Shown here: in pieces, positions 1 to 9,027 of the stretch | Layout of the letters: the number at the start of each line of letters is the position of its first letter | Numbering within the stretch: position 1 is the stretch's first letter | Source: Saccharopolyspora hordei | GTDB lineage: Bacteria > Actinomycetota > Actinomycetes > Mycobacteriales > Pseudonocardiaceae | Reading direction: 5' to 3' | Length of the DNA stretch: 64,000 nucleotides | NCBI RefSeq assembly: GCF_013410345.1 | Contig: NZ_JACCFJ010000001.1 | Location: 2,579,001 to 2,643,000, forward strand | The notes under the pieces: model-generated | What the model was told of the DNA's origin: nothing | Database searches by the model: none | The model's input: the letters and a program-made list of their open reading frames with translations, nothing else | Position numbers and translations under genes: made by a program

Positions 1-501
1 CGCGGCCGGGCCGATGTCGGCGATCAACGACAGCGGCACGTCACCCTCGCCGACACCGTCCAGCGCGATGCCGAACCCGTCGTCGCGCAGCTGGTCCACC
101 CCGGCCAGCAGGGCGTCGACGTCCAGCCGGGCGAACGGCGGACCGATCTCCAGCGTCACCTCCTGCTCGCGGCGGCCGATCTCGCGCAGCCGCTCGCGCA
201 CCAGGTCCAAGCGCTGCAGGTCGTGGGTGACGGTGCCGCCGAAGACGTTCAGGTGCAGCGGCAGCAGGGATTCGTGCTCGGCGGCGGCGCTCAGCGCCGA
301 GGTGGCCAGTGCCACGTCCAGCTCGGTCAGCCGTCGCTGCCGGGCGGCTTCCCGGAAGAGCTCCTGGACGTGCTTCCCGCGCGGCCGGGCCAGCACCTCG
401 ATCGCGACGATGGCCCCGGTCTTGACGTTGATCAACGGCTGGAACGCGAAGCGCACCTCGTCGACCAGCGCTTGCACGGAGTCGATGCTGCCCGGCCTCA
501 T
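1..501 (-). CDS. EAL-domain protein, probably degenerate (3' end cut by window edge)
   Basis: Reading from ATG at 501 toward the edge gives 167 codons of an EAL (cyclic-di-GMP phosphodiesterase) fold. The signature appears as AIEVLARP near residue 33, followed by a LHLNVF strand and a TLEIGPP strand. The usual DDFG metal-binding motif reads LDGVGEGD, so its second aspartate is lost, and the glutamate after LEIT is also missing. This suggests a c-di-GMP sensor or an inactive domain rather than an active phosphodiesterase. An in-frame TGA lies 11 codons upstream, so 501 is a sound start. The C-terminus is outside the window. The lycopene cyclase gene lies upstream on the same strand, 202 nt away. 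Confidence 0.75.
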   Translation of the reverse strand, partial: MRPGSIDSVQALVDEVRFAFQPLINVKTGAIVAIEVLARPRGKHVQELFREAARQRRLTELDVALATSALSAAAEHESLLPLHLNVFGGTVTHDLQRLDLVRERLREIGRREQEVTLEIGPPFARLDVDALLAGVDQLRDDGFGIALDGVGEGDVPLSLIADIGPAA

Positions 502-631
502 GGTGCCCCATAGACGGTGTTCACGATGCGTTCACCGGCATCTCAGCCCCTCCTCACGGCGGAGGACCGCCTCCCCGCCGACCAACTTAGCGTGCTTGAC
601 CAGCGGCGAACACGGGCTGGCACCGGTGGGT

Positions 632-650
632 GGCGGTTGACACAACCGCC
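632..650 (-). terminator. Hairpin between crtY and the EAL gene
   Basis: GGCGGTT (632-638) pairs perfectly with AACCGCC (644-650) around a 5-nt loop. It lies 54 nt past the stop of the lycopene cyclase gene. There is no U-tract. It probably separates the two minus-strand genes. Confidence 0.45.
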
Positions 651-703
651 CGCAGCGCCACAGGCACGGCGCGTGCGTGGACGCCGGAGGGGCGGGCGCG
701 CGG

Positions 704-1906
704 CTAGCCGCCGCCGAGGCCGTGCCGGGCCAGCGGGTGGCCGACGGACAGACCGCCCAGCACCAGCCGCCGCCGGATCCGCCACGGCGCGCCCGCGAAC
801 AGCGCGGACATCGCCGCTGCGGTGCCCGCCGGGTCGTCGTCGGCGGCCAGGAACGCGGCGCGGTGCTCGGCGTCCAGCCGGAAGAACAGCTCGAAGAACT
901 CCGGGACCTGCTCGGGCGGCATCGACAGCAGCGCCCGCAGCGCCCGGTGCCGCAGCAGGTGCCCGCTCACCGCGCGCGGCGGCCACAGGATCGACCACCC
1001 GGCGCGGGCCGCGGCGGCCGGTCCGGAGGGCAGCGCGGCGCTGATCGCCGCCGCCAACCACGGGGCGCGCTGCAGCGACGCGGCGATGTTGAACCCGCTC
1101 GCCGGGTGCACGAAACCGGCGGCCGCGCCGAACGGGACCACCCGCCCCGGGCGGGGGAGCGGGTCGTCCACCGGGAACCGCACGCGCTCCTCGGAGATCC
1201 GTTCCTGCTCGCCCACCCCGGCTTCGGCGAGGCGGCCGGCCAGCCGCCGGCGCAGCAGGGCCAGCGGCAGCGCCGGGCGGCGGGCCAGCGAGGTCTCCTC
1301 CAGCAGCACCTGGTCGGCGCCGACGGGCACCGCGTAGAGGAACGTCGGCCACCCGCCGCGGGTCTGCGGGGCGGGGCGCCAGTCCATGAACACGCCCGTG
1401 CCGGGGCGGCAGGACGGCTCGGCGGCAGCGGCGCTGACCACCCAGCCGACCGCGCTCTGCTGCGCCGAGGTGTGCGCCGGGCGCCCGCCGGAGAGCGCCC
1501 GGGCCGCGCCGCTCGCGTCGACCACGACCGCCGCGGCGATGCGCCGACCGTCCTTGAGCACCACCGTCGACCCGGTGGGCCCGTGCTCGGCGGTCTGCGC
1601 GCGCCCGGTGACCTCCACGACGTCGTGGCGCCAGAGGTGCTTCCACAGCGCGGTGTTGTCCAGCACGGCGTACTGCCGGGCCCACTCGTGCCGGTGCGTG
1701 CCGTGCAGGAGCATCCGGTCGGCCACCGCGGCCACGGCGGCGTCGCGCACGGCCGCGGGCAGCTCGTCGCTCCAGCTGCCGTAGGTGTGCGGCCAGACGC
1801 GGCGCGGCGCCGGGTCGACCAGCACGACCTCCAGACCGGTGTCGCTGCAGGCCGCGGCCGCGGCCCGTCCCGCCGGGCCGCCGCCGACCACCACGACATC
1901 TGCCAC
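704..1906 (-). CDS. crtY: Lycopene beta-cyclase family protein
   Basis: A 400-residue flavoprotein-like enzyme, the usual length for actinomycete CrtY, which cyclises the ends of lycopene to beta-ionone rings. The N-terminus is a Rossmann dinucleotide-binding strand (VVVVGGGPAGRA, residues 4-15). It is followed by the TYGSWSDELP segment near residue 41, which matches the TYG-W-DELP signature of this family. The central part contains the GFVHPASGFNIA motif of lycopene cyclases. The start is GTG at 1906. No other carotenoid gene (crtE, crtB, crtI) is in the window, so the pathway genes must lie elsewhere. It is divergent from dgt with about 124 nt between them. Confidence 0.85.
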   Translation of the reverse strand: MADVVVVGGGPAGRAAAAACSDTGLEVVLVDPAPRRVWPHTYGSWSDELPAAVRDAAVAAVADRMLLHGTHRHEWARQYAVLDNTALWKHLWRHDVVEVTGRAQTAEHGPTGSTVVLKDGRRIAAAVVVDASGAARALSGGRPAHTSAQQSAVGWVVSAAAAEPSCRPGTGVFMDWRPAPQTRGGWPTFLYAVPVGADQVLLEETSLARRPALPLALLRRRLAGRLAEAGVGEQERISEERVRFPVDDPLPRPGRVVPFGAAAGFVHPASGFNIAASLQRAPWLAAAISAALPSGPAAAARAGWSILWPPRAVSGHLLRHRALRALLSMPPEQVPEFFELFFRLDAEHRAAFLAADDDPAGTAAAMSALFAGAPWRIRRRLVLGGLSVGHPLARHGLGGG

Positions 1907-2018
1907 GGGGAAATCAGATCACGCCGACCCCCCACCTCGCCGCCAGGGTCGCCGAGCGGGGTGGGCGTGTGGCCGAGATCGCCGCGGTCCGCACGGCCGG
2001 CGCACGAGGGCGATCGTC

Positions 2019-2024
2019 TAACGT
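2019..2024 (+). promoter_or_regulatory. Leaderless -10 box of dgt
   Basis: TAACGT ends 6 nt before ATG 2031 and there is no ribosome binding site. Initiation about 7 nt downstream of the box would put the mRNA 5' end at the start codon. This favours ATG 2031 over GTG 2025, which would fall too close to the box. Confidence 0.5.
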
Positions 2025-2030
2025 GTGGTC

Positions 2031-3599
2031 ATGGAGGACGCGCAGCTTCGGGCCGGTCGGCGGAGCGGCCGCACCGGCCCCCACCGAGCCCCGGGTGACC
2101 TGGCCGCCAGCCCGTTCCGGGCGGACCGGGACCGGGTGTCCAGCTCGGCGTTCTTCGCCCGGTTGGGCGGGGTCACCCAGGTCGTGAGCCCCAGCGGCTC
2201 GGGGCTGCTGCTGCACAACCGGTTGACGCACAGCCTCAAGGTCGCCCAGGTCGCGCGCGCCATCGCCGAACGGCTGGTGGCCGATCCCACCGACCTGGCC
2301 AAGCTGGACCGGCTGGGCGGCTGCGACCTGGACGTGGTGGAGGCCGCCGGGCTCGGCCACGACCTCGGCCACCCGCCGTTCGGGCACCTCGGCGAGGGCG
2401 TGCTGGACCGGCTGGCCCGGCAGCGGTTCGCGCTGCCCGACGGATTCGAGGGCAACGCGCAGAGCTACCGGGTGGTGACCCGCATCGACGTGCGCGGCGC
2501 CGACTGCGACGGCCTGGACCTCACCGCCGCCGTGCGCGCGGCGCTGCTGAAGTACCCGTGGACCCGGCTGTCGGCGCCGCAGCCGCACCCGCGGACGCTG
2601 CCGGAACCGCCGCGCGGCGCCTCCGAGCCGGAGGAGGCGCCCGGCACCGGGTCGGCGAAGTTCTCCTGCTACAGCACCGAGCTGGACGACATGGTCGACG
2701 CGCGCTCGCCGTTCCAGGGGCGGCTCGCGGACTGGCAGCAGACCGTCGAGGCGTCGATCATGGACACCGCCGACGACATCGCCTACGCCATCCACGACCT
2801 GGAGGACTTCCACCGCGTCGGGGTCCTGCAGCACACCAGCGTCTCGCACGAGCTGACCGAGTGGCTCGGGCACGCGGTGGAGTTCGCCGGCCGCTCCGAC
2901 GTCGAGCTGGCCGGGGACGGGTTGCGCCCGGGCTGCTCGCTGGAGCGGCTGCGCCGCCGCCTGCACGCCAAGGACTCCTGGATCGCCGACGACGAGGCGT
3001 TCGTCAGCGCGGTCAAGAAGGTCCTCGCGAACCTCGTCACCAAGCTGCTGGAAGTGCCCTTCGACCGCTCGCAGCAGGCCGAGCAGGCGGTCGCCGCGTT
3101 CTCCGGCGAGTGGACCCAGCGGCTGGTGGAGGGCGTGCAGGTCCTCGAACAGCCCCCCACGCGGTCCGGCCACGTCACGCTGGCCGTCGAGCAGTGGCAC
3201 GAGGTGCAGGTGCTCAAGTTCGTGCACCGCCGGTTCGTGCTGCAGCGCCCGGACCTGGCGCTGCACCAGCGCGGCCAGGACCGGCTGCTGAGCAAGCTGG
3301 TGGAGGCGCTGGACAACTGGCTGATCGACCGCAGCGAGGCCGCCCGGCTGCCGCGCCGGCTGCGCGACCTGTTCGACCGGGCCCGCGCCGAGTTCGCCTT
3401 GCTGCACCGCGACGCCCCGGAGGTGCTGGTGCCGCCGGGGGAGCCGGTGGAGGTCGACACCGCGCACCTGGAGCGGATGGCGCGCGGCCGGGCGGTCATC
3501 GACTTCGTGGCCTCGCTCACCGACGACCAGGCCGCGGCGCTGCTGGAGGCCCTCTCGGGGCGCACCACGCAGCTGTGGAACGACACCTTCGTGCTGTGA
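2031..3599 (+). CDS. dgt: Deoxyguanosinetriphosphate triphosphohydrolase (HD-domain dGTPase)
   Basis: The 522-residue protein cleaves dGTP, and probably other dNTPs, to the nucleoside and triphosphate. The HD-domain metal ligands are clear: the NRLTHSLKVAQ histidine around residue 65, then GLGHDLGHPPFGHLGE near residue 110, and a later DTADDIAYAIHDLEDF segment. The N-terminal SSAFFARLGGVTQV stretch is also typical. Length is slightly above the usual 420-510. ATG 2031 is chosen because a TANNNT box sits exactly 6 nt upstream; GTG 2025 is possible and would add two residues. It probably maintains dNTP pools. It is a single-gene unit. Confidence 0.92.
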   Translation: MEDAQLRAGRRSGRTGPHRAPGDLAASPFRADRDRVSSSAFFARLGGVTQVVSPSGSGLLLHNRLTHSLKVAQVARAIAERLVADPTDLAKLDRLGGCDLDVVEAAGLGHDLGHPPFGHLGEGVLDRLARQRFALPDGFEGNAQSYRVVTRIDVRGADCDGLDLTAAVRAALLKYPWTRLSAPQPHPRTLPEPPRGASEPEEAPGTGSAKFSCYSTELDDMVDARSPFQGRLADWQQTVEASIMDTADDIAYAIHDLEDFHRVGVLQHTSVSHELTEWLGHAVEFAGRSDVELAGDGLRPGCSLERLRRRLHAKDSWIADDEAFVSAVKKVLANLVTKLLEVPFDRSQQAEQAVAAFSGEWTQRLVEGVQVLEQPPTRSGHVTLAVEQWHEVQVLKFVHRRFVLQRPDLALHQRGQDRLLSKLVEALDNWLIDRSEAARLPRRLRDLFDRARAEFALLHRDAPEVLVPPGEPVEVDTAHLERMARGRAVIDFVASLTDDQAAALLEALSGRTTQLWNDTFVL

Positions 3600-3640
3600 G
3601 CAGCCGGTGCGGTGCGGGAAGTGCGATCGACACCGCCCGG

Positions 3641-3646
3641 TACACT
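3641..3646 (+). promoter_or_regulatory. -10 box for the leader ORF / ABC-F transcript
   Basis: TACACT ends 6 nt before the GTG of the 23-residue leader ORF at 3653, so the transcript would begin at or near that GTG. No good -35 hexamer is visible at the expected spacing. Confidence 0.45.
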
Positions 3647-3652
3647 GACCGG

Positions 3653-3724
3653 GTGGTCACCAAGCGCTTCGTGGTTCGCGTTCCCCGCGCCACCCCGTCG
3701 CTGATCCGGCCGGTCACCAGTTAG
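3653..3724 (+). CDS. Short leader ORF upstream of the ABC-F gene (23 aa)
   Basis: GTG 3653 opens a 23-codon frame beginning MVTKRFVVRV and ending SLIRPVTS, followed by TAG at 3722-3724. It is too short for normal gene calling but has three supports: a TANNNT box placed for leaderless initiation at its GTG, a position 90 nt before the ABC-F start, and a 6-bp hairpin (3710-3715 with 3726-3731) spanning its own stop codon. ABC-F resistance and translation factors are often induced by ribosome stalling on such leader peptides, so a translation-attenuation role is my inference. It is basic and rich in Val, Arg and Pro. I do not recognise the peptide from any named family. Confidence 0.5.
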   Translation: MVTKRFVVRVPRATPSLIRPVTS

Positions 3725-3773
3725 CGACCGGACCGTTCAGCCTCCCCGCCCACCGCGGTCGTTCCCGGTGGGC
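3710..3773 (+). promoter_or_regulatory. Two hairpins in the ABC-F leader, possible attenuator
   Basis: Hairpin 1 pairs CCGGTC (3710-3715) with GACCGG (3726-3731), and the leader ORF stop codon lies in its loop. Hairpin 2 pairs GCCCACCG (3748-3755) perfectly with CGGTGGGC (3766-3773) and lies 41 nt before the TTG start of the ABC-F gene. A ribosome stalled near the end of the leader ORF would melt hairpin 1. Whether hairpin 2 blocks transcription or translation cannot be told from sequence; it has no U-tract. Confidence 0.4.
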
Positions 3774-3814
3774 GCGTCCGTGGAACCGCTCGACCACCAC
3801 TCTCGGAGCTTCCC

Positions 3815-5443
<1,629 letters not shown>

Positions 5444-5463
5444 CAACCGCCGTCCGTCCCGCG

Positions 5464-5489
5464 TGCACTACTACGGATGGATTAGTGCA
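5464..5489. other. Inverted repeat behind the ABC-F gene
   Basis: TGCACTA (5464-5470) and TAGTGCA (5483-5489) form a perfect 7-bp dyad separated by 12 nt, starting 20 nt after the ABC-F stop. It could be part of the terminator region or a protein-binding site for the small HTH protein encoded 140 nt downstream. Confidence 0.35.
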
Positions 5490-5514
5490 TTCCGGTGATC
5501 GACGGGTGGTCGTC

Positions 5515-5537
5515 TCGGCCGTTGGCCGATCTTTTTT
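5515..5537 (+). terminator. Classical intrinsic terminator after the ABC-F gene
   Basis: TCGGCC (5515-5520) and GGCCGA (5524-5529) form a 6-bp stem with a GTT loop, followed directly by TCTTTTTT (5530-5537). This is the only clear U-tract terminator in the window. Confidence 0.8.
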
Positions 5538-5561
5538 CCATGATCGCCTGGCGTTCCCGCT

Positions 5562-5567
5562 TATCCT
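5562..5567 (+). promoter_or_regulatory. Possible -10 box of the small HTH gene
   Basis: TATCCT lies 64 nt before GTG 5632 and just downstream of the ABC-F terminator, so the HTH gene probably has its own promoter. No convincing -35 is seen. Confidence 0.35.
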
Positions 5568-5631
5568 GTTCGATCATTGCGCTGACAGGGGTCGCGAGGC
5601 CCGACCTGCTCAGAGGGAAGGCGGGGACACC

Positions 5632-5841
5632 GTGGCTGAGCTGAAGAAGGGTGCGCGCATCACAGGGAGCGCGCGCGACAAGCTTGCCAGTGACCTAAGG
5701 AAGAAGTACGAGAAGGGGGCGAGCATCCGCGCTCTGGCGGAGGCGACCGGCCGGTCGTACGGCTTCGTGCACCGGGTGCTGAGCGAATCTGGTGTTCAGC
5801 TGCGCGGTCGTGGGGGCGCGACGCGTTCGAAGAAGAAGTGA
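5632..5841 (+). CDS. Small helix-turn-helix DNA-binding protein (Rv1473A-like)
   Basis: A 69-residue basic protein starting MAELKKGARITG. Residues about 26-55 form a predicted HTH: GASIRALAEATGRSYGFVHR followed by LSESGVQLRGRG. The C-terminus is RGGATRSKKK, suited to nucleic-acid binding. The start GTG 5632 is preceded by a GCGGGG ribosome binding site. Homologues of this size occur next to the ABC-F gene in mycobacteria (Rv1473A, annotated as a possible transcriptional regulator). It probably regulates neighbouring or stress genes, but no target can be named. The stop is 25 nt before the enoyl-CoA hydratase start. Confidence 0.8.
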   Translation: MAELKKGARITGSARDKLASDLRKKYEKGASIRALAEATGRSYGFVHRVLSESGVQLRGRGGATRSKKK

Positions 5842-5866
5842 GCTCGGCGGCCACCAGCCGCCTCAG

Positions 5867-6685
5867 ATGGAGGTCCGCTTGGCGGAATCGATGGTGGACG
5901 CCGACCTGCTGGTCCGTGGCGGTGTGGGGCTCACGGTCCGAGGTCGGCGGGCCACGATCACGCTGAACCGCCCGGACACGCTCAACGCGCAGACTCCGCA
6001 CACCTGGTACGCGCTCCGGGAGATCGGTCAACGCCTGGGCGCGGAGGTCCAGGTCGTGGTGCTGCGCGGCGCCGGCCGGGCGTTCTCGGCCGGGTTGGAC
6101 CGGCGGCTGTTCACCGCCGCCGACGTCGACGGGGCACCGGGCCTGGTGTCGATGGCCCAGCGCCCCACCGAACAGGCCGATGCAGAGATCGCGAGCTTCC
6201 AGCAGGGCTTCAGCTGGTTGCGCGAACCGGACAGGGTGACCATCGCGGCGGTGCGGGGGCACGCGATCGGCGCCGGGTTCCAGCTGGCGTTGGCGTGCGA
6301 CCTCAGGGTGGCCGCCGCCGACGCCAGCTTCCGCATGCCCGAGGCCGGGTCGGGCCTGGTGCCCGACCTGGGCGGCACGCTGCCCCTGGTCAAGACCGTC
6401 GGCTACGCCCGCGCGGTCGAGCTGTGCCTGACCGGGCGCGAGGTCCGCGCGGACGAGGCGCTGCAGGTCGGGCTGGTCAACGCGGTCGTCGAACCGGACC
6501 AGCTGGACGCGGCCGTCGACGAACTGGCCGAGGCCGTCGAGCGTCCGCCGCTGGGTGCGGTGCGCGAGACGCTGGCGCTGCTGGCCCAGGCGGACGAGGC
6601 CGTCGACCCGGAGCAGCAGCTGGCCGCCGAGCGCGCCGCGCAGCTGCGCTGCCTTGCCGACCGGCTCGTGCCGCCGCCGCGCTGA
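5867..6685 (+). CDS. Enoyl-CoA hydratase/isomerase family protein (EchA12-like)
   Basis: 272 residues of the crotonase fold. ATITLNRPDTLNA lies near residue 28, an oxyanion-hole region VLRGAGRAFSAGLD near residue 65, and a second one in RGHAIGAGFQLALACDLRVA near residue 130. Crotonases hydrate or isomerise CoA thioesters. The canonical catalytic glutamates are not obvious: the segment around EAGSGLVPDLGGTLPLVKTVG retains one candidate Glu. Substrate is unknown. ATG 5867 has no clear ribosome binding site; ATG 5891, with GGCGGAA upstream, is a plausible alternative that shortens the protein by 8 residues. Its place beside the ABC-F and HTH genes matches M. tuberculosis echA12 (Rv1472). Confidence 0.82.
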   Translation: MEVRLAESMVDADLLVRGGVGLTVRGRRATITLNRPDTLNAQTPHTWYALREIGQRLGAEVQVVVLRGAGRAFSAGLDRRLFTAADVDGAPGLVSMAQRPTEQADAEIASFQQGFSWLREPDRVTIAAVRGHAIGAGFQLALACDLRVAAADASFRMPEAGSGLVPDLGGTLPLVKTVGYARAVELCLTGREVRADEALQVGLVNAVVEPDQLDAAVDELAEAVERPPLGAVRETLALLAQADEAVDPEQQLAAERAAQLRCLADRLVPPPR

Positions 6686-6692
6686 CGCGGTT

Positions 6693-7427
6693 CTACAGCA
6701 ACCCGGGGACGCGCTGGCCGTAGTGCTCGAGGTTGGCCGCGTTGGCCTCGTCGCCGCCGACGGTGTTCGAGCTGCGCCACAGCGGCAGCTCGAGCCCCTC
6801 GGTCTCGGCCAGGTCGAACAGCTCGACCAGCAGCGTGTTCCACAGGAACGCGTTGGCCAGCGAGGACAGCGGGGCCGTGACCGGCGCGGTGGGCGGGTAG
6901 CTGGCGTCGCCGCCCGGCACCAGGGTGTCCAGCACGATGTCGGCCTCCTCGGCCAGCGTGGTCCCGGCGCGCTTGGGGGCGTCGGCGCTGGCCGCCGGCG
7001 AGGTGATCGCGATGACCGAGGAGCCCGCCGCGCGGGCGGTGCGGGCCAGCTCCACCGGGTAGGGGTTGACGCCCGAGTTGGAGAACACCACCAGCACGTC
7101 CACCCCGCCGCGGAAGCCCGCGTCGGTGAGCACCTCCTCGGCCAGCCCGCTGCGCCGCTCGGTGCGGGTGCTGGGCACCGCGCCGTGCAGCGGCAGCAGG
7201 TCCGGGTGGTAGAGGGGGCGCACCGCGGCGAGCCCGCCCGCCCGGTAGAACGACTCCATCACCCCGGCCAGCGAGTGGCCCGCTCCCGCGGTGCACACCA
7301 GGCCGTCCGCGCGGATCGAGGCGAGCAGCCGCTCGGCGGCGGTGCGCAGTCCGCCGGCGTTGTGCACGCCGATCTTCCGCAGGTGTTCCAGCGTGTGCTC
7401 GGCGTGGCCGGGCGCGGTCTCCGACAT
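6693..7427 (-). CDS. SIS-domain sugar-isomerase-like protein (UPF0309 type)
   Basis: 244 residues with one SIS (phosphosugar-binding) domain. VCTAGAGHSLAG (about residue 43) supplies the first phosphate-binding loop and VVFSNSGVNPYPVELA (about residue 113) the second. The start ATG has AGGAG upstream. SIS proteins isomerise or sense sugar phosphates; this subfamily is uncharacterised, so a role in amino-sugar phosphate metabolism is only inference. It is transcribed away from the TetR gene, and a good sigma-70-like promoter with an internal palindrome lies between them. It converges on the enoyl-CoA hydratase gene, with 7 nt between stops. Confidence 0.82.
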   Translation of the reverse strand: MSETAPGHAEHTLEHLRKIGVHNAGGLRTAAERLLASIRADGLVCTAGAGHSLAGVMESFYRAGGLAAVRPLYHPDLLPLHGAVPSTRTERRSGLAEEVLTDAGFRGGVDVLVVFSNSGVNPYPVELARTARAAGSSVIAITSPAASADAPKRAGTTLAEEADIVLDTLVPGGDASYPPTAPVTAPLSSLANAFLWNTLLVELFDLAETEGLELPLWRSSNTVGGDEANAANLEHYGQRVPGLL

Positions 7428-7465
7428 CTCGGTGGCTCCTGGGGGCGATCGGACGCGACTCGAGG

Positions 7466-7495
7466 TCTATACCAATGTCGCGACACGACGGTCAA
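7466..7495 (-). promoter_or_regulatory. Promoter of the SIS gene with internal palindrome
   Basis: On the minus strand TTGACC (7495-7490) and TATAGA (7471-7466) are spaced 18 nt apart. Between them lies the perfect 10-bp palindrome TGTCGCGACA (7476-7485). A repressor bound there would block the promoter; the divergent TetR protein is the natural candidate. Confidence 0.55.
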
Positions 7496-7564
7496 GGTCC
7501 TGCTCCACCACTGGCGTGGTTCCCGGGTAGGCTGTTGATCAGCGAACCAAGATCGAGGGGATGC

Positions 7565-8191
7565 ATGCCGCAACGAGGCAACCGCAGAGAACTGCTGGCC
7601 GACGCCGCCATCGAGGTGTTGGCGCGCGAGGGAGGTCGTGGGCTCACCCACCGGGCCATCGATCGGGAGGCCGGGGTCCCGGAGGGCACCACGAAGAACT
7701 ACTTCCCGACGCGCAGCGCGTTGTTCCTGGCCGTCGCGCGCTACCTGGCCGCCCAGCACACCGAGGCGCTGGACGCGCTGTGCAACGACATCCCCCCTGA
7801 CCTCAGCTCCGAGGACATCACCGCGCTGTACGCGGCGATGCTGCGCCGGATGGCCACCAGCGCGCGGTCGCAGTTCCTGGCGCTGTTCGAACTCCACCTC
7901 GAAGCCGTCCGCAACCCGGACGTGCGCGCCGCGCTGAGCGCGATCACCGAAGCCAACGTCGACACCGCGGTGCAGCTGCACAGCGCGGTCGGGCGGCGGA
8001 TCAGCAGGCGCGGGGCCGGGCTGCTGGACGCCGGCATGCTCGGCGTGGCGATGTCGATGCTGAGCCTGCCCGAGGAGCTGGTCTCCGAGCTCGGTCTGGA
8101 CGACGCCGACGGGCTGGCCAGGGCGCTGTTAGCGCTCGGGGCGCCGCGCGGCGGGCCTGCGATCGGGGTGCTGCGGGACGCCGCCGGCTGA
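7565..8191 (+). CDS. TetR family transcriptional regulator
   Basis: 208 residues from ATG 7565, which has GAGGGG 6 nt upstream. The N-terminal HTH runs over about residues 8-52: RRELLADAAIEVLAREG, then GLTHRAIDREAGVPEGTTKN and YFPTRSALF. The C-terminal half is the helical ligand-binding and dimerisation domain, with EELVSELGLDD near the end. It is divergent from the SIS gene across 137 nt that hold a palindrome inside the SIS promoter, so control of that gene and of itself is likely. The ligand is unknown. A second inverted repeat, ACCAC-TGGC-GTGGT at 7507-7520, lies nearer its own start. Confidence 0.88.
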   Translation: MPQRGNRRELLADAAIEVLAREGGRGLTHRAIDREAGVPEGTTKNYFPTRSALFLAVARYLAAQHTEALDALCNDIPPDLSSEDITALYAAMLRRMATSARSQFLALFELHLEAVRNPDVRAALSAITEANVDTAVQLHSAVGRRISRRGAGLLDAGMLGVAMSMLSLPEELVSELGLDDADGLARALLALGAPRGGPAIGVLRDAAG

Positions 8192-8303
8192 CCCCGGTGG
8201 CGCTTCGGGGCCGTGCACTGACGCGCGGTAGCCTGCTGGGGAACGAGATCTGGGCAGGGGCGTCCTGGGGGTCGCCCACGATCGAAGTGGATGCAGGGAA
8301 CGC

Positions 8304-9011
8304 ATGTCAGCACAAGTCGAGCCCGGTCCGGTCGAACCACCCGCGGTGGTGTTCGCCCGTCTCGCCGACGTGCCGGTGGAGGCCCTGGACAAGCTGATCG
8401 AAGCGACCCAGGAGGTCTACAACGACCTCAACAAGGTGCACGGCCACCCGTACTGGGGGGACCTGGTCTTCCACCAGGGTGCGGCGATGAAGGCGCTGAA
8501 GGAGGCGCGCACCTGCCTGGAGGGCCTGCGCTCCGAGGCCATCGGGGCCCGCAACACCGAACTGGGGGTCACCGTCACCACCGCGGTGGTCGGCGGTGAG
8601 CGCTTCTACGCGCAGACCGAGGACAGCAAGGCCGAACTGGTGGAGAAGGTGCTGCGCCCGCCGCAGCCGGGGGCCAGCCACCTCTACGTCTGGGACCGGC
8701 CGCACCAGGACCCCGAGGCGCCCGGGCCCTACGTGCAGGTGCGGATCGTGACCGACACCGAGAACGAGGTCGGGGTCCTCAACTTCACCGAGGAGTCCGA
8801 GGACGGCGAGATGACGTCCTGGCACACCCTCAACCCGGAGCCCTCGCCGGAGGCCCCGGCCCTGCCGTTCGACGCCGGGAGCACGCTGAAGTTCCCGCGC
8901 AACGCGGTGCTGCCGTTCCGGGACCTCCGCGCCGCCCTCGACGAATTCACCCGAAGCGGGCAGCGGCCGGAGGCCGTGCAGTGGCAGCCCGCCCGCTGGG
9001 GCGACATCTGA
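8304..9011 (+). CDS. Imm1-family immunity protein, apparently orphan
   Basis: 235 residues. The C-terminal half fits the Imm1 family, which neutralises SCP1.201/DddA-like deaminase toxins: a YVQVRIVTDTENEVGVLNFTEE strand pair, then W-H-T-L-N-P, KFPRNAVLPFRDLRAALDEF, and a final G-Q-R-PEAVQWQPARWG. The N-terminal 90 residues are helical (ALDKLIEATQEVYNDLNKVHG). No toxin or WXG100/polymorphic toxin gene is adjacent. The start ATG 8304 has AGGG upstream, and TAGCCT at 8229-8234 could be the -10, giving a leader of about 65 nt. It converges on the D-aminopeptidase gene with a 16-nt gap. Confidence 0.65.
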   Translation: MSAQVEPGPVEPPAVVFARLADVPVEALDKLIEATQEVYNDLNKVHGHPYWGDLVFHQGAAMKALKEARTCLEGLRSEAIGARNTELGVTVTTAVVGGERFYAQTEDSKAELVEKVLRPPQPGASHLYVWDRPHQDPEAPGPYVQVRIVTDTENEVGVLNFTEESEDGEMTSWHTLNPEPSPEAPALPFDAGSTLKFPRNAVLPFRDLRAALDEFTRSGQRPEAVQWQPARWGDI

Positions 9012-9027
9012 CGGGGCGACGTCCGGC

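Noticed and set aside
5792..5866. Longer N-terminus of the enoyl-CoA hydratase starting inside the HTH gene
   Set aside because: The extra 25 residues overlap the HTH coding region in another frame and have no similarity to the crotonase fold.
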